A DNA stretch of 64,000 bases from Bog-473 sp963838835 (GCA_963838835.1 CAWITA010000023.1:828549-892548); one strand, 5' to 3'; shown: positions 35,475 through 44,400, numbered from the stretch's first letter. The notes: generated from the letters alone by a model not told the origin. Numbers and translations are program-made.

Positions 35475-36470
35475 GTGGTCTCGCCACTGACCCCGCCCCC
35501 TTCGGATCCTGCGCTCGCGCCCCCCATGCGACGGCCCGGTTCCGTACGCCGAACGTCGACCGTCCTCATGTTCTGGCCCGATGGCCTGGGCACCGACCTC
35601 CATCTCAAGGGACGTGCCCGCGACCTGCTGACGCCACCGGAGGGAGACCCGGTGGTCCTCGACCGCTCGGACCTCTACGCCGTGACGGGTCGCGAACGTG
35701 ACATCCAACGCATCGAGGCCGATCCCCTCGCGGAAGGGCTCGACCGGCTCGTCGGACGCAAAGCGGGCGGCGGACTGCGCGCTGCCATCGCGGCAGAGAT
35801 GCCCGACGAAGTGGCCAGCGGTTCGCCACTGCATCTGCTGCTCGACGACCTGGCCGGATCCACACTCATCTCGGGCTTCGTGTACGTCCGCTGGATGAAC
35901 CGGAACCCGGAACTGCGTGAGCGGTTCACCAAGGCGCCGCCCGGTCGCATGCGTGACATCTGCGCCGGCTTCCGTACCGGCTCGAGCGCCCTGGCCAGCG
36001 ACGGCTCGATCGTCCACAACCAGAACACCGCACACCCTGCCCCGCTGTGCGATCCGGCCGACCGTCTGGGCTGGCACGAGTTGGACGACCCTCCGGTGCC
36101 CGCCATGCGGCGCGCCCGCCGCATCGACATATGGGACGACGACGGGGAGCTCGGGATCGATGCCATGTTCCGCGACAGCGCCTGGGACCCCGACGGGGCC
36201 GAGGTCGTCGTGCACGAGTACCAGATGCGCGGCCGGTCCGACCGGGCGACGGGAAAGCTCCTGTCCGTCGACGCGATACCTCGAGTGCTTCCCTATGCGG
36301 AATGCCCCGGGGCCGCCCCCAACGCGTCGCGCATGGCCGGGACCGATTTGCGGTCCATGCGCACCGAGGTGCTCGAGCGCTTGCAGGCCGCGGACTGCTG
36401 CACCCATCTCAACGACGGGCTGCGCTCGCTGGCCGAGGTGCCGGTGCTCGCCGCATCACTGCCCGAGTAG
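35475..36470 (+). CDS. DUF2889 domain protein
   Basis: A 331-aa protein of unknown function. It carries the DUF2889-like core: RRTSTVLMFWPDG, IDAMFRDSAWDPDG, MRTEVLERLQAADCCTHLND and LRSLAEVPVLAA. No membrane segment or signal peptide is visible. GTG 35475 is chosen because AAAAGGGGG precedes it; a TTG 18 nt upstream is in frame. It is divergent from the GntR gene and leads into the thiolase/DUF35 pair 34 nt downstream. Related proteins are common near acyl-CoA genes, so a role in the same pathway is inferred. Confidence 0.75.
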   Translation: MVSPLTPPPSDPALAPPMRRPGSVRRTSTVLMFWPDGLGTDLHLKGRARDLLTPPEGDPVVLDRSDLYAVTGRERDIQRIEADPLAEGLDRLVGRKAGGGLRAAIAAEMPDEVASGSPLHLLLDDLAGSTLISGFVYVRWMNRNPELRERFTKAPPGRMRDICAGFRTGSSALASDGSIVHNQNTAHPAPLCDPADRLGWHELDDPPVPAMRRARRIDIWDDDGELGIDAMFRDSAWDPDGAEVVVHEYQMRGRSDRATGKLLSVDAIPRVLPYAECPGAAPNASRMAGTDLRSMRTEVLERLQAADCCTHLNDGLRSLAEVPVLAASLPE

Positions 36471-36504
36471 TCGATCACAAGAAGGGTTCGCGGGAGGAGG
36501 GGCA

Positions 36505-37725
36505 ATGCCCGAGACGCTGAGGGACAAGACGGCCATCGTCGGCATCGGGGCGACCCCCTACTACCGACGCGGCGAGTCGCTGCCCCAGAGCGAGCTCGAG
36601 CTCGCGTGCAAAGCGCTCCTCGCCGCGCTCGACGACGCCGGACTGACGATCAAGGACCTCGACGGCTTCACCATCTACTCCAGCTCGTGCGACCCGGCCC
36701 AGGTGGCGTCGGTCCTCGGTGTGCCCGAGGTGAGGTTCGCCGCCTCCCTGACGTCCGGCGGCGGCGGCTCGGCGGGCTCCCTCGGATTGGCCGCGTCGGC
36801 CATTGTCTCGGGACAGGCCGAGGTGTGTGTGACCCTGATGACGCTGCAGCAGGCGAAGCGCAGGCTGGGTGGCAGCGCCGTCGGCGGCGGCGGCCCCGGG
36901 CTCGGCGGCGGCGGGAGCAGCCCTTACGGAAGCGGCGGCGTGCCCAATTACGCCGCCTTCATCGCTGGCGCTGGGCTGATGGCGCCCGGTCACAGCTTCG
37001 CCCTCCTGACCCGCCGGCACATGGAGCTCTACGGGACCAAGCGCGAGCACCTGGCCGAGGTGTGCATCTCGCAGCGCGAGAACGCCATCCGACGTCCGAC
37101 CGCCATCCGCACGGACCCGCTCACGCTTGACGCGTACTTCGACGCCCGCATGATCAGCGACCCGCTCTGCCTCTACGACTACACCATGGAGACCGACGGC
37201 GCGGTGGCGGCCATCGTCACCTCCGCCGAGCGCGCCCAGGACCTGCGCCAGAAGCCGGTGTACATCGGTGGCAGCGCCCACGGTGGCGCCGGTCGCTGGG
37301 GATCAGCCATCTTCACCTACTTCCAGATGCCCGACGAGTACTTCGCCTCCTCGGGCAACCGGCCGATCGCTCAGCGGATGTACGCCATGGCCGGCCTGGG
37401 GCCCGAAGACGTCGACGTCGCGCTGTTCTACGACCACTTCTCCCCAATGGTGATCATGCAGCTCGAGGACTACGGGTTCTGCCCGATCGGCGAGGGTGGG
37501 CCGTTCGTGGCCGACGGCAACATCCGCTGGAAAGGAGGCTCCATCCCCGTCAACACCCACGGAGGTCACCTCTCCGAGGCCTACATCATCGGCATGACCC
37601 ACGTCCGCGAGGCGGTCGAGCAACTGCGGGGTGTGGCGGTCAACCAGGTCGACGACGCCGAGGTGGCGATCGTCACCGGCGGGCCGTCGGGACTCCCCGT
37701 GAGCGGCACGCTGCTGCACAACTGA
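36505..37725 (+). CDS. Thiolase-fold lipid-transfer protein (Ltp2/SCP-x-like, probable aldolase or thiolase)
   Basis: A 406-aa thiolase-superfamily protein. The position of the usual nucleophilic Cys reads SLTSGGGGSAGSLG (residues 81-94), without Cys. Ltp2-type steroid retro-aldolases also lack it. The C-terminal NTHGGHLSEAYIIGMTHV carries the conserved His. A glycine-rich stretch at 121-145 is unusual. In mycobacteria Ltp2 needs a DUF35 partner, and such a gene follows 30 nt downstream, so an aldolase cleaving a side-chain CoA ester is a good guess. ATG 36505 follows GGGAGGAGGGG. Confidence 0.8.
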   Translation: MPETLRDKTAIVGIGATPYYRRGESLPQSELELACKALLAALDDAGLTIKDLDGFTIYSSSCDPAQVASVLGVPEVRFAASLTSGGGGSAGSLGLAASAIVSGQAEVCVTLMTLQQAKRRLGGSAVGGGGPGLGGGGSSPYGSGGVPNYAAFIAGAGLMAPGHSFALLTRRHMELYGTKREHLAEVCISQRENAIRRPTAIRTDPLTLDAYFDARMISDPLCLYDYTMETDGAVAAIVTSAERAQDLRQKPVYIGGSAHGGAGRWGSAIFTYFQMPDEYFASSGNRPIAQRMYAMAGLGPEDVDVALFYDHFSPMVIMQLEDYGFCPIGEGGPFVADGNIRWKGGSIPVNTHGGHLSEAYIIGMTHVREAVEQLRGVAVNQVDDAEVAIVTGGPSGLPVSGTLLHN

Positions 37726-37755
37726 CCACGGCAAGAGTGTGAGGAACCGAGCACG

Positions 37756-38196
37756 ATGACAGACCTGAAGCGGGGGACCTTCCCCTCCATGATGCAGGAC
37801 CCTTACGCCGACGACCTGACCCAGCCGTTCTGGGCCGCGGCGGCGGAGGGGCGCCTCAGCGCGCCGCAGTGCACCGGGTGCGGCACCTTCGTCCTGCCCC
37901 CGCAGCCCTTCTGCTTCGCGTGCCAGAGTCAGGCCTTCGCGTGGGTCGACCTGCCCGGCACCGGAACCATCTACACCTTCACCGTGGTACGCCACCCGCT
38001 GGCCTCGCACCTGGCCGAGGTGGTCCCCTATGTGTCGGGAGTGGTCGAGCTCGACGGGACCCAGGGCGCGGGCGCACGGCTCCTGCTCAACGTCACCGAC
38101 GCCGACCCCGAGACGGTGAGGATCGGCGACAGGGTGCAGATCTGGTTCGACCGGGTCTCCGACACCTTGCCGCTGCCCCGAGCCCGGATGGCCTGA
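37756..38196 (+). CDS. DUF35 OB-fold zinc-ribbon protein, partner of the thiolase-like protein
   Basis: A 146-aa protein with the rubredoxin-like zinc ribbon CTGC...CFAC (Cys 39, 42, 53, 56) and a C-terminal OB fold (YTFTVVRHPL, RIGDRVQIWF). DUF35 proteins form complexes with thiolase-fold lipid-transfer proteins and can help bind acyl-CoA. Adjacency to the Ltp-like gene supports a two-subunit enzyme. ATG 37756 follows GTGAGGAACCGAGC. The TetR gene begins nine bases after its stop. Confidence 0.88.
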   Translation: MTDLKRGTFPSMMQDPYADDLTQPFWAAAAEGRLSAPQCTGCGTFVLPPQPFCFACQSQAFAWVDLPGTGTIYTFTVVRHPLASHLAEVVPYVSGVVELDGTQGAGARLLLNVTDADPETVRIGDRVQIWFDRVSDTLPLPRARMA

Positions 38197-38205
38197 GGCG
38201 CCACG

Positions 38206-38850
38206 GTGGGCGCGTCCAAGTCGGCACCGGCGGCCCGGGCTGGGCGCCCCAGGCGCTTCGAGGCCGAGGACGAGCTGCGCATCTTGCTGGACGCTGCGCT
38301 GGCCGTCATGGAGCGCAACGATTACGTCGACGTGGCGGTGGCCGACATCCTGCGGGAGGCGGACCTCTCGACGCGGTCCTTCTACCGGCACTTCGAGTCC
38401 AAGGACCAGCTGCTGTGCGCGCTGTTCCGCCGCGAGGCCGAGGCGGCCGCGGCACGCCTCAACGCCAAAGTCGATGCTGCCTCCGACCCCTGCGCCGCGC
38501 TCGACGCGTGGACCGACGAGATCCTGAGCTTTGGGCACCACCGCACGAAGGCGGCCCGGGTGTCAGTCCTCGGCTCGCCCGGCGCCATGAAGGCCGAGGG
38601 CTACGCGGACGAGATGCGCCATGCATCGACGCTCCTCCTCGCGCCGCTCGAGGCGCTGCTCGCAGACGGGGTGGCGGACGGTTCGTTCCCGCTGGCCGAT
38701 CCGGCAGCCGATGCGCCGCTTATCCAGTCGGTCGTCTGGGCCGCCGCCGGCCTCAACCCGACCCGCGACAAGGCCCCGTCGCCGGCGGAGGCCTCGCGCC
38801 AGGTGCGGTCCTTCTGCGCCCGCGCGCTCGGGGACGGACGGGAGCGCTGA
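38206..38850 (+). CDS. TetR-family transcriptional regulator
   Basis: A 214-aa repressor-type protein. The helix-turn-helix spans about residues 43-70 (VAVADILREADLSTRSFYRHFESKDQLL), given here only by its landmarks VAVADIL and SFYRHFESK. The remainder is an all-helical ligand domain. Being the last gene of the DUF2889-thiolase-DUF35 set, it probably regulates local acyl-CoA genes. It is one candidate to bind the shared GAGTATACTC palindrome, since TetR dimers favour such sites. The start is GTG 38206, nine bases after the previous stop. Confidence 0.88.
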   Translation: MGASKSAPAARAGRPRRFEAEDELRILLDAALAVMERNDYVDVAVADILREADLSTRSFYRHFESKDQLLCALFRREAEAAAARLNAKVDAASDPCAALDAWTDEILSFGHHRTKAARVSVLGSPGAMKAEGYADEMRHASTLLLAPLEALLADGVADGSFPLADPAADAPLIQSVVWAAAGLNPTRDKAPSPAEASRQVRSFCARALGDGRER

Positions 38851-38878
38851 GCGACCGCTCGAGCGGGCCGTTCCGCGG

Positions 38879-39964
38879 TCAGGCGGAGGCGCCCCTCTCC
38901 GTCAGCGACCACAGGGCGGGCTCACCGTCCTCGATCTGGACCAGGCCATCGATTTCCAGCGCGCGCAGGTGCGAGACCGCTTCGCCGACGGCGGCGCGGC
39001 GCATGAAGCCCGCGATGTCGTCCCACGGCCGCGACCACCGCATGTGCGACGCGATGTCCCAGGCGGTACGGGGTCCCCCCCGCAGCATCGCCAGGATCTC
39101 GGCGAAGCGGTCCCGGTGGTGCCGGCGCAACTCCTCGAGTCGTGCCCGCAGGTCGTCGAAGCGGTACTCGTGTGCCGGCAGCACCTCGTTCACCTCGTAG
39201 GGCTCGAGCTTGTCGAGCGACGCCAGGTAGTCACCCAGTGGGTTGGCCCCGGCCTGGGGGTGGAACGGGATGTTCGGCGTGATGCGGGGCAGGACGTGGT
39301 CGCCCGACAGCATGAGTTCCTGCTTGGACTCGTAGAAGCACAGATGCCCTGGCGAGTGGCCCGGCGTCCAGATGGCGGTCAGGTCCCAGCCCGGAACCTC
39401 CGGGCGCGCCCCGTCCTCGAGCAGTACGTCGGGGACAACCGGGTCGACCAGCGGCAGCACCGGCATGGCGGCGTTGCGCAGCGGTTCGAGCTCCTCGGGC
39501 GGCGCGCCCATCCGGCGCAGTGCACCCGCCACCCGGTTCAGCAAGTCCTCCGGTTCGTCATAGCGGTCATGGATCAGCTCGGCGTCGGCGGGGTGCAGGG
39601 AGATCCAGGCGCCCGAGGCCTCCCGGATCCGGCCGGCCAACCCGTAGTGGTCCGGGTGGATGTGCGTGACCATGACGCCCTGCACGTCGGCAATGTCGGC
39701 ACCGGCCTCTTCCATGCCGGAGCGCAGCGCTCCGAAAGCGTCGTCGGTGTTCCAGCCCGCATCGACGAGGTACGGCCCACGGTCGGTCTCAAAGAGATAG
39801 ACGAGCACGTAGCGCAACGAGTTGTTGGGGAGCGGCACCGGGATGCTCCACAAACCGGGCCTGACCTTCTCGACACCGGGGAAAGGGTCGTTGGCCGCGG
39901 CCGCGCCCCTGGCGCGCTGCCCGTGCGGCGGCGCCTGGTGCGTGTGGCGCGACGTCGACGTCAC
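38879..39964 (-). CDS. MBL-fold metallo-hydrolase
   Basis: A 361-aa metallo-beta-lactamase-fold protein. Metal ligands are visible as THIHPDHYG (His101, His103, Asp105, His106), with HSPGHLCFY and LSGDHVL supplying further His/Asp. A C-terminal winged-helix-like tail of about 90 residues (HRDRFAEILAMLRGG) is typical of the LACTB2-like subgroup. Possible substrates are thioesters or lactones. GTG 39964 overlaps the stop of the acyl-CoA dehydrogenase as GTGA, so it belongs to the dehydrogenase-ligase operon. Confidence 0.88.
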   Translation of the reverse strand: MTSTSRHTHQAPPHGQRARGAAAANDPFPGVEKVRPGLWSIPVPLPNNSLRYVLVYLFETDRGPYLVDAGWNTDDAFGALRSGMEEAGADIADVQGVMVTHIHPDHYGLAGRIREASGAWISLHPADAELIHDRYDEPEDLLNRVAGALRRMGAPPEELEPLRNAAMPVLPLVDPVVPDVLLEDGARPEVPGWDLTAIWTPGHSPGHLCFYESKQELMLSGDHVLPRITPNIPFHPQAGANPLGDYLASLDKLEPYEVNEVLPAHEYRFDDLRARLEELRRHHRDRFAEILAMLRGGPRTAWDIASHMRWSRPWDDIAGFMRRAAVGEAVSHLRALEIDGLVQIEDGEPALWSLTERGASA

Positions 39965-41151
39965 GACTGTCCCCGCGGCTCGCGCGGGAGCCCGAGTCCA
40001 CGTTCGGCGATGAGGTTACGCATGATCTCGTTCGATCCTCCTGCGATGGTCAACGCCCGAGCGTAAAGGAAGGCGTCCTGCCAGCGCCCATCCTCGTCGC
40101 TCAGCTCGTCGCCCTCGGTCGCCATGGAGCGGGCACCCTGGAGCGCCAGCGCGGCCTCGGCGACCTGCAGGTTGAGCTCGCTGAACCAAATCTTCGACAA
40201 CGGCGCGTCCGCCGGCGTCAGCTCCCCCCGGGCGGCCTTGGTTGCCATGCGTTGTCCCAGGTGGCGGCCGATACGTGCCCGGGCGTCGAGCTCCCCCAGG
40301 CGCTGGCGTACGCCCCCGTCCTCGAGGCCCGGCCGGCCGCCGCGGGTGTGCCTGCCGGCCAGGCGGACCAGTGCGTGCACCGGGTCGGCGGCGCCGCCTC
40401 CGCCACCCAGGCCGGAGCGCTCCTCCACCAGGCTGGCTGCCGCGACCTTCCACCCCTCGCCGGGGGCACCGATGACGTTGACGGCCGGGACACGGACCTC
40501 GTCGAAGAACACCTCGTTGAAGTCCGCTGTCCCCGTCATCTCGCGCAGGGGGCGGACGTCGACGCCCGGGCTGCGCATGTCGAGGATGAAGGCGGTGATA
40601 CCACCCGCGCCGCCAACGGGCTCGGTACGGGCGAGCAGGTACCCGAAGTCGGACCACTGAGCCCACGTGCTCCAGACCTTCTGGCCGACGACGACGTAGT
40701 GGTCGCCGTCCCGGGTGCCTCGGGTCTGGAGGCCAGTGAGGTCGCTCCCCGCGTCGGGCTCGCTGAACAGCTGCGTCCAGATGTGATCGCCTCGCGCCAT
40801 GGGTGGGAGGTAGGTGCTGCGTTGCTCGTCGGTGCCGAAGTGCTTGAGGGCTCCGGCCACCATCGGGTTGCCCAGGACGTGCGGGATGCCCGCCGCAGCG
40901 CACTCCTGCTCCAGGATGCGCTGCTCGAGGGGGTCGGCCCGCTCCGCCGTGAAACGGTCCGACCGGTACCCGGCGTCGTAGAGAGCCCTGACGTAGGTGC
41001 GCAGCCGCTCCACATCCTCGGCGCGATCGGGGACACGCATGCCGCTGCGCTGCTTCCACTCGAGCACCGGCTTGTGCTCGGCGATGCACGCCCGCAGCCG
41101 CCGGCGGTACTCGTCATAGGAAGCGGGGATGGCCGGGACGATCACGTCCAC
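39961..41151 (-). CDS. Acyl-CoA dehydrogenase
   Basis: A 396-aa acyl-CoA dehydrogenase with WTQLFSEPDAGSDLTGL, VVVGQKVWSTWAQWSDFG, MTGTADFNEVFFDEVRVP and the C-terminal IAGGSNEIMRNLIAERGLG. It resembles FadE26/FadE29-type subunits that pair with a second, divergent dehydrogenase; the gene directly upstream is such a partner, separated by two bases. GTG 41151 is used; GTG 41145 is an alternative. The pair probably forms one alpha2-beta2 enzyme for a bulky acyl-CoA. Confidence 0.88.
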   Translation of the reverse strand: MDVIVPAIPASYDEYRRRLRACIAEHKPVLEWKQRSGMRVPDRAEDVERLRTYVRALYDAGYRSDRFTAERADPLEQRILEQECAAAGIPHVLGNPMVAGALKHFGTDEQRSTYLPPMARGDHIWTQLFSEPDAGSDLTGLQTRGTRDGDHYVVVGQKVWSTWAQWSDFGYLLARTEPVGGAGGITAFILDMRSPGVDVRPLREMTGTADFNEVFFDEVRVPAVNVIGAPGEGWKVAAASLVEERSGLGGGGGAADPVHALVRLAGRHTRGGRPGLEDGGVRQRLGELDARARIGRHLGQRMATKAARGELTPADAPLSKIWFSELNLQVAEAALALQGARSMATEGDELSDEDGRWQDAFLYARALTIAGGSNEIMRNLIAERGLGLPREPRGQS

Positions 41152-41153
41152 GG

Positions 41154-42296
41154 TCAGGCCCCCGTTCCCACGCCGACGGCGGCCTCGGCCAGGCGGACCA
41201 GGCGTTCGCGGTGCCAGGCGCCGTCCCCGTAGAGGACCTGGTTCACCTTGGCCCGGCGCACGAAGAGGTGGGCGTCGTGCTCCCAGGTGAAGCCGATGCC
41301 GCCGTGCAGTTGGACGGACTCGCCACAGAGGTGGGCAAACGCGTCGTCGACGTAGGCGCCCGCCGTGGCCACGCCCTCGGCGGCGTCTTCGAGCCCATCC
41401 CCGAGGGCCAGGGCGGCGTAGTAGGCCGCGGCCCGCATCGCCTCGAGCTCGACGAGCAGATCGGCCAGACGGTGCTTGATGGCCTGGAAGCTCCCGATGG
41501 TCCGGCCGAACTGCACGCGTCGCTTGGCGTAGTCGACGGTCGACTCGAACACCAGGTCGGCCGCGCCGACGTCCTCGGCCGCCTGCAGCACGGTGGCCAG
41601 GGAGAGGCAACGCTCCACCACGTCCCAGCCGCCCGTGAGCTCGGCGCCCGCCGGTACGACGACCGCGTCGAAGCGGACCTCGGCGAACCGTCGGGTCAGG
41701 TCCAGCCCGGTCAGCACCCGCTCGGACAGGCCGCCCGCCGGCCGGGGCACCAAGAAGTTGCGCACCTCGTTGTCGGCTCCGGTCGCCACGACCAGCAGGA
41801 GTGCGGCGTTGCGGGCGGCGTGGACGAAGCGGGCGCTGCCATCGAGGCGCCACCGGTCACCCTCCCGGCCGGCCCGCACCTCGACGGCACCGGGCTCGGG
41901 CGAGCCGTCGCCGCTCAGGCACCATGCGGCCGTCACGTCGCCCCCGGCGAGACGAGGCAAGTGCTCCTTGCGCTGGACCTCGGTCCCGAAACGGGCGGTG
42001 GCGTCGGCCACGACGTTGCACCCCACGAAGGGGCCGGGATGCAGCGTGCGACCGAGCTCCTCGGCGAGGACGACGAGGTCGACGAGCGGCTGTCCGGTGA
42101 CACTTCCGCCCTCGTACTCCGGCGGCACCAGCATGGCCGTCCATCCCAGCTCGCAACCCCGGCGCCACAGGTCGGCGTCGAAGACGTCGGGCTCGTCGAG
42201 CGAACGGCGCACGACGGCGAGCGACTGGTGCTCGGCGAGGAAGCGACGCGTCGTCGACCGCAACAGTTCTTGGTCCTCGCAGAATCCGAAGTCCAT
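41154..42296 (-). CDS. Acyl-CoA dehydrogenase, divergent partner subunit
   Basis: A 380-aa acyl-CoA dehydrogenase-like protein with MDFGFCEDQELLRSTTRRFL, FGRTIGSFQAIKHRLADL and ESVQLHGGIGFTWEHDAHLF. The middle flavin motif is weak (AAWCLSGDGSPEPG), as in beta subunits of heterotetrameric steroid dehydrogenases. It matches module 1 of the fused enzyme at 19894, while the next gene matches module 2. ATG 42296 follows GAGAGGGCC. It lies between the ligase and the second dehydrogenase in one operon. Confidence 0.88.
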   Translation of the reverse strand: MDFGFCEDQELLRSTTRRFLAEHQSLAVVRRSLDEPDVFDADLWRRGCELGWTAMLVPPEYEGGSVTGQPLVDLVVLAEELGRTLHPGPFVGCNVVADATARFGTEVQRKEHLPRLAGGDVTAAWCLSGDGSPEPGAVEVRAGREGDRWRLDGSARFVHAARNAALLLVVATGADNEVRNFLVPRPAGGLSERVLTGLDLTRRFAEVRFDAVVVPAGAELTGGWDVVERCLSLATVLQAAEDVGAADLVFESTVDYAKRRVQFGRTIGSFQAIKHRLADLLVELEAMRAAAYYAALALGDGLEDAAEGVATAGAYVDDAFAHLCGESVQLHGGIGFTWEHDAHLFVRRAKVNQVLYGDGAWHRERLVRLAEAAVGVGTGA

Positions 42297-42333
42297 CCCT
42301 AGCGGCCCTCTCCGGCGCCCGACGCCCTCCCCA

Positions 42334-43902
42334 TCACACGTTGCGCTCGGCCGCGGCCCAGTACTCGTCGCGCAGGAGGCGTTTGTAGAGCTTGCCACCG
42401 TCGGTGCGCGGCAGCTGGGCGCGGAAGTCGACGCTGCGCGGGCACTTGAAGTGTGCCATCCGCCCGCGGCAATACGCCATCAGCTCCTCGGCCAGCCCGT
42501 CGTCCGGGACCACGCCCTCGACCGGCTCCACAACCGCCTTGACCTGCTCGCCCCACTCGGGGTCCGGGACACCGATCACGGCGACATCGCCGACCGCCGC
42601 GTGGCTCGACAGCACACCCTCGACCTCGGCCGGGTAGATGTTGACACCGCCGCTGATGATCATGTCCTTGGCCCGGTCGTGGATGAAGAGGTAGCCGTCC
42701 ACGTCCATGTAGCCCATGTCGCCCAGGGTGAAGGCCTTGCCCTTGCTGACCGAGGCGGTCAGCTCGGGATCGTTCCGGTAGGCGAAGGACGGCCCGTGCT
42801 CGGGCTCGAGGTAGACATGGCCCGTCTCGCCCCGCGGGACTTCGGTCCCGTCCTCGTCGAGGATCATCACCGACATGCCCGCCACGGAGCGGCCCACCGT
42901 GCCAGGCTTTTCCATCCAGCGGTATGGCTTGGCGATGGTGGCCGCACCCTCCATGCCGCCGTAGGTCTCCCAGATCACCGGGCCCCACCACTCCATCATC
43001 TGCCGCTTGACCTCGAGCGGACACGGGGCAGCCGAATGCACGACGACCTGCAGGCTCGAGAGGTCGTACTTCTGCTTCATCTCGTCGGGGAGGCGGAGCA
43101 TCCGGACGAACTGGGTGGGCACCATGTAGGCGGTGGTGACCCGGTACTCCTCGATGGCGGCGAGCGTCTTTTCGGGGTCGAACTTGCCCAGGATGGCCAG
43201 CGCCTGGCCGACGTTCAGTGCGCCGAGGTAAAAGCCCTGGCAGCCCCCGTGATGCATGCCGGCGGAGACCAGGTGCACCCCGGAGAAGGGCTGGAACTGG
43301 AAGGCGTGACCGAAGCTCTTGGCGGCGTCGGCGGCCACCGAGGGGTCGATGGTGCGCGTGGTGGCCCGGATCACGGCCTTGGGCTGCCCCGTCGTGCCCG
43401 AGGAGTAGACGATCGGGATGCCCAGGGCCCGGTCGGGGGGCTCGGTCGACGGCTGGCCGGCGGTGAAAGCCTCGAAGCCCGTGAAGCCCGTGATGCCACC
43501 GCCGACCGAGATCCGAAGCCTGATCGACCCGGTCCCCGACAGCTGGTCCACCCGATCGGCGAAGTCGTGGTGCAGGACCAGCGCCGCAGCTCCGGAGTGG
43601 TCGACGATGCGCTGGATCTCGGCGCCCGACAGCGCGGGGTTGAGGGCGATGGGCTGGAAGCCCCCCTCGTTGGCGGCCAGCTGCCAGCACAACATGTCCA
43701 CGCCGTTGGGCAGCGCGTAGGCGAAGATGTCGCCGGTGCCGAGACCGCCGGCCCGCAAGGCGTGCACGATCTGGTGGGCCCGCCCCGCGAGCTCGGCGTA
43801 GGTCAGGGTGATGCCCGACGGGGAGGCGACCACGGCCGGCTGCGTCGGGTGTTCCTCGGCGATCCACCAGAATCCGAGCCGCCGGTCCCAGGGGTGCTTC
43901 AT
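42334..43902 (-). CDS. AMP-dependent acyl-CoA synthetase/ligase
   Basis: A 522-aa ANL-superfamily enzyme that activates an organic acid as acyl-AMP and then acyl-CoA. It has the P-loop-like IVYSSGTTGQPKAV, WETYGGMEGAA (A5-type motif), GDMGYMDVDGYLFI with the ribose-binding Asp, and DRAKDMIISGGVNIYPAEVE. The C-terminal Lys lies in LPRTDGGKLYKRLLRD. The ATG at 43902 lacks a ribosome site but stands nine bases after TATACT, so the transcript is nearly leaderless. It heads the ligase, dehydrogenase pair, MBL operon. Confidence 0.92.
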   Translation of the reverse strand: MKHPWDRRLGFWWIAEEHPTQPAVVASPSGITLTYAELAGRAHQIVHALRAGGLGTGDIFAYALPNGVDMLCWQLAANEGGFQPIALNPALSGAEIQRIVDHSGAAALVLHHDFADRVDQLSGTGSIRLRISVGGGITGFTGFEAFTAGQPSTEPPDRALGIPIVYSSGTTGQPKAVIRATTRTIDPSVAADAAKSFGHAFQFQPFSGVHLVSAGMHHGGCQGFYLGALNVGQALAILGKFDPEKTLAAIEEYRVTTAYMVPTQFVRMLRLPDEMKQKYDLSSLQVVVHSAAPCPLEVKRQMMEWWGPVIWETYGGMEGAATIAKPYRWMEKPGTVGRSVAGMSVMILDEDGTEVPRGETGHVYLEPEHGPSFAYRNDPELTASVSKGKAFTLGDMGYMDVDGYLFIHDRAKDMIISGGVNIYPAEVEGVLSSHAAVGDVAVIGVPDPEWGEQVKAVVEPVEGVVPDDGLAEELMAYCRGRMAHFKCPRSVDFRAQLPRTDGGKLYKRLLRDEYWAAAERNV

Positions 43903-43906
43903 GGCC

Positions 43907-43920
43907 AATAGAGTATACCA
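43907..43920. promoter_or_regulatory. Shared symmetric element between ligase and HAD genes
   Basis: AATAGAGTATACCA lies in the 21-nt gap between divergent ATGs at 43902 and 43924. TATACT faces the ligase. The gap is too short for two separate promoters, so one symmetric element must serve any divergent transcription. Confidence 0.5.
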
Positions 43921-43923
43921 ATA

Positions 43924-44400
43924 ATGGCAAAGGCCCACCGTGGCGGCGGTCCCGCCGCTCCAGAGCCGGCGTCGCCGGCGCCCGCATCGGCCCCGGTTGA
44001 CTGCTGGATTTTCGACGTGGACGGCTGCCTCGTCGATTCCCTCACCGGCACCTCGCTCCGTCCCGGCGCACGCGCCATCCTGGAGCACCTCGCGCACGGC
44101 GGGTGTCGCATCATCCTCTGGAGTGCCGGGGGCGACCAATACGCCCAGGCCCGGGCAGAGCAGTTCGGTGTCGATGGCCTTGTCAGTGGCTACTTCGCCA
44201 AGGAGCGTCGCACCGGCGCCGGCGCTGGCTCCGTGGGGACCGAGCATCTCCCCCTCACGCGGGGCCGCGTCGTCTTCGTCGACGACCGCCCGGAGGACCT
44301 GGGCCGCGAGCTCGACGTGGTGGCGGTGTCGCCCTACCTGAGCGACGACCCCCATGACCGCGGGCTCGAGGCGGTCGCCCGGCGCGCCGGCCTGCGCTGA
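43924..44400 (+). CDS. HAD-family hydrolase, small
   Basis: A 158-aa haloacid-dehalogenase-like phosphatase. Motif I is FDVDGCLVD (Asp31, Asp33), motif II is near ILWSAGGDQY, and the acidic motif is VVFVDDRPEDLG. The size and lack of a cap domain suggest a C0-type HAD acting on a macromolecule or small phosphate. An Ala/Pro-rich N-terminal tail of about 25 residues may be non-native: an internal start is possible, because ATG 43924 is only four bases from the shared TATACC element. Confidence 0.75.
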   Translation: MAKAHRGGGPAAPEPASPAPASAPVDCWIFDVDGCLVDSLTGTSLRPGARAILEHLAHGGCRIILWSAGGDQYAQARAEQFGVDGLVSGYFAKERRTGAGAGSVGTEHLPLTRGRVVFVDDRPEDLGRELDVVAVSPYLSDDPHDRGLEAVARRAGLR

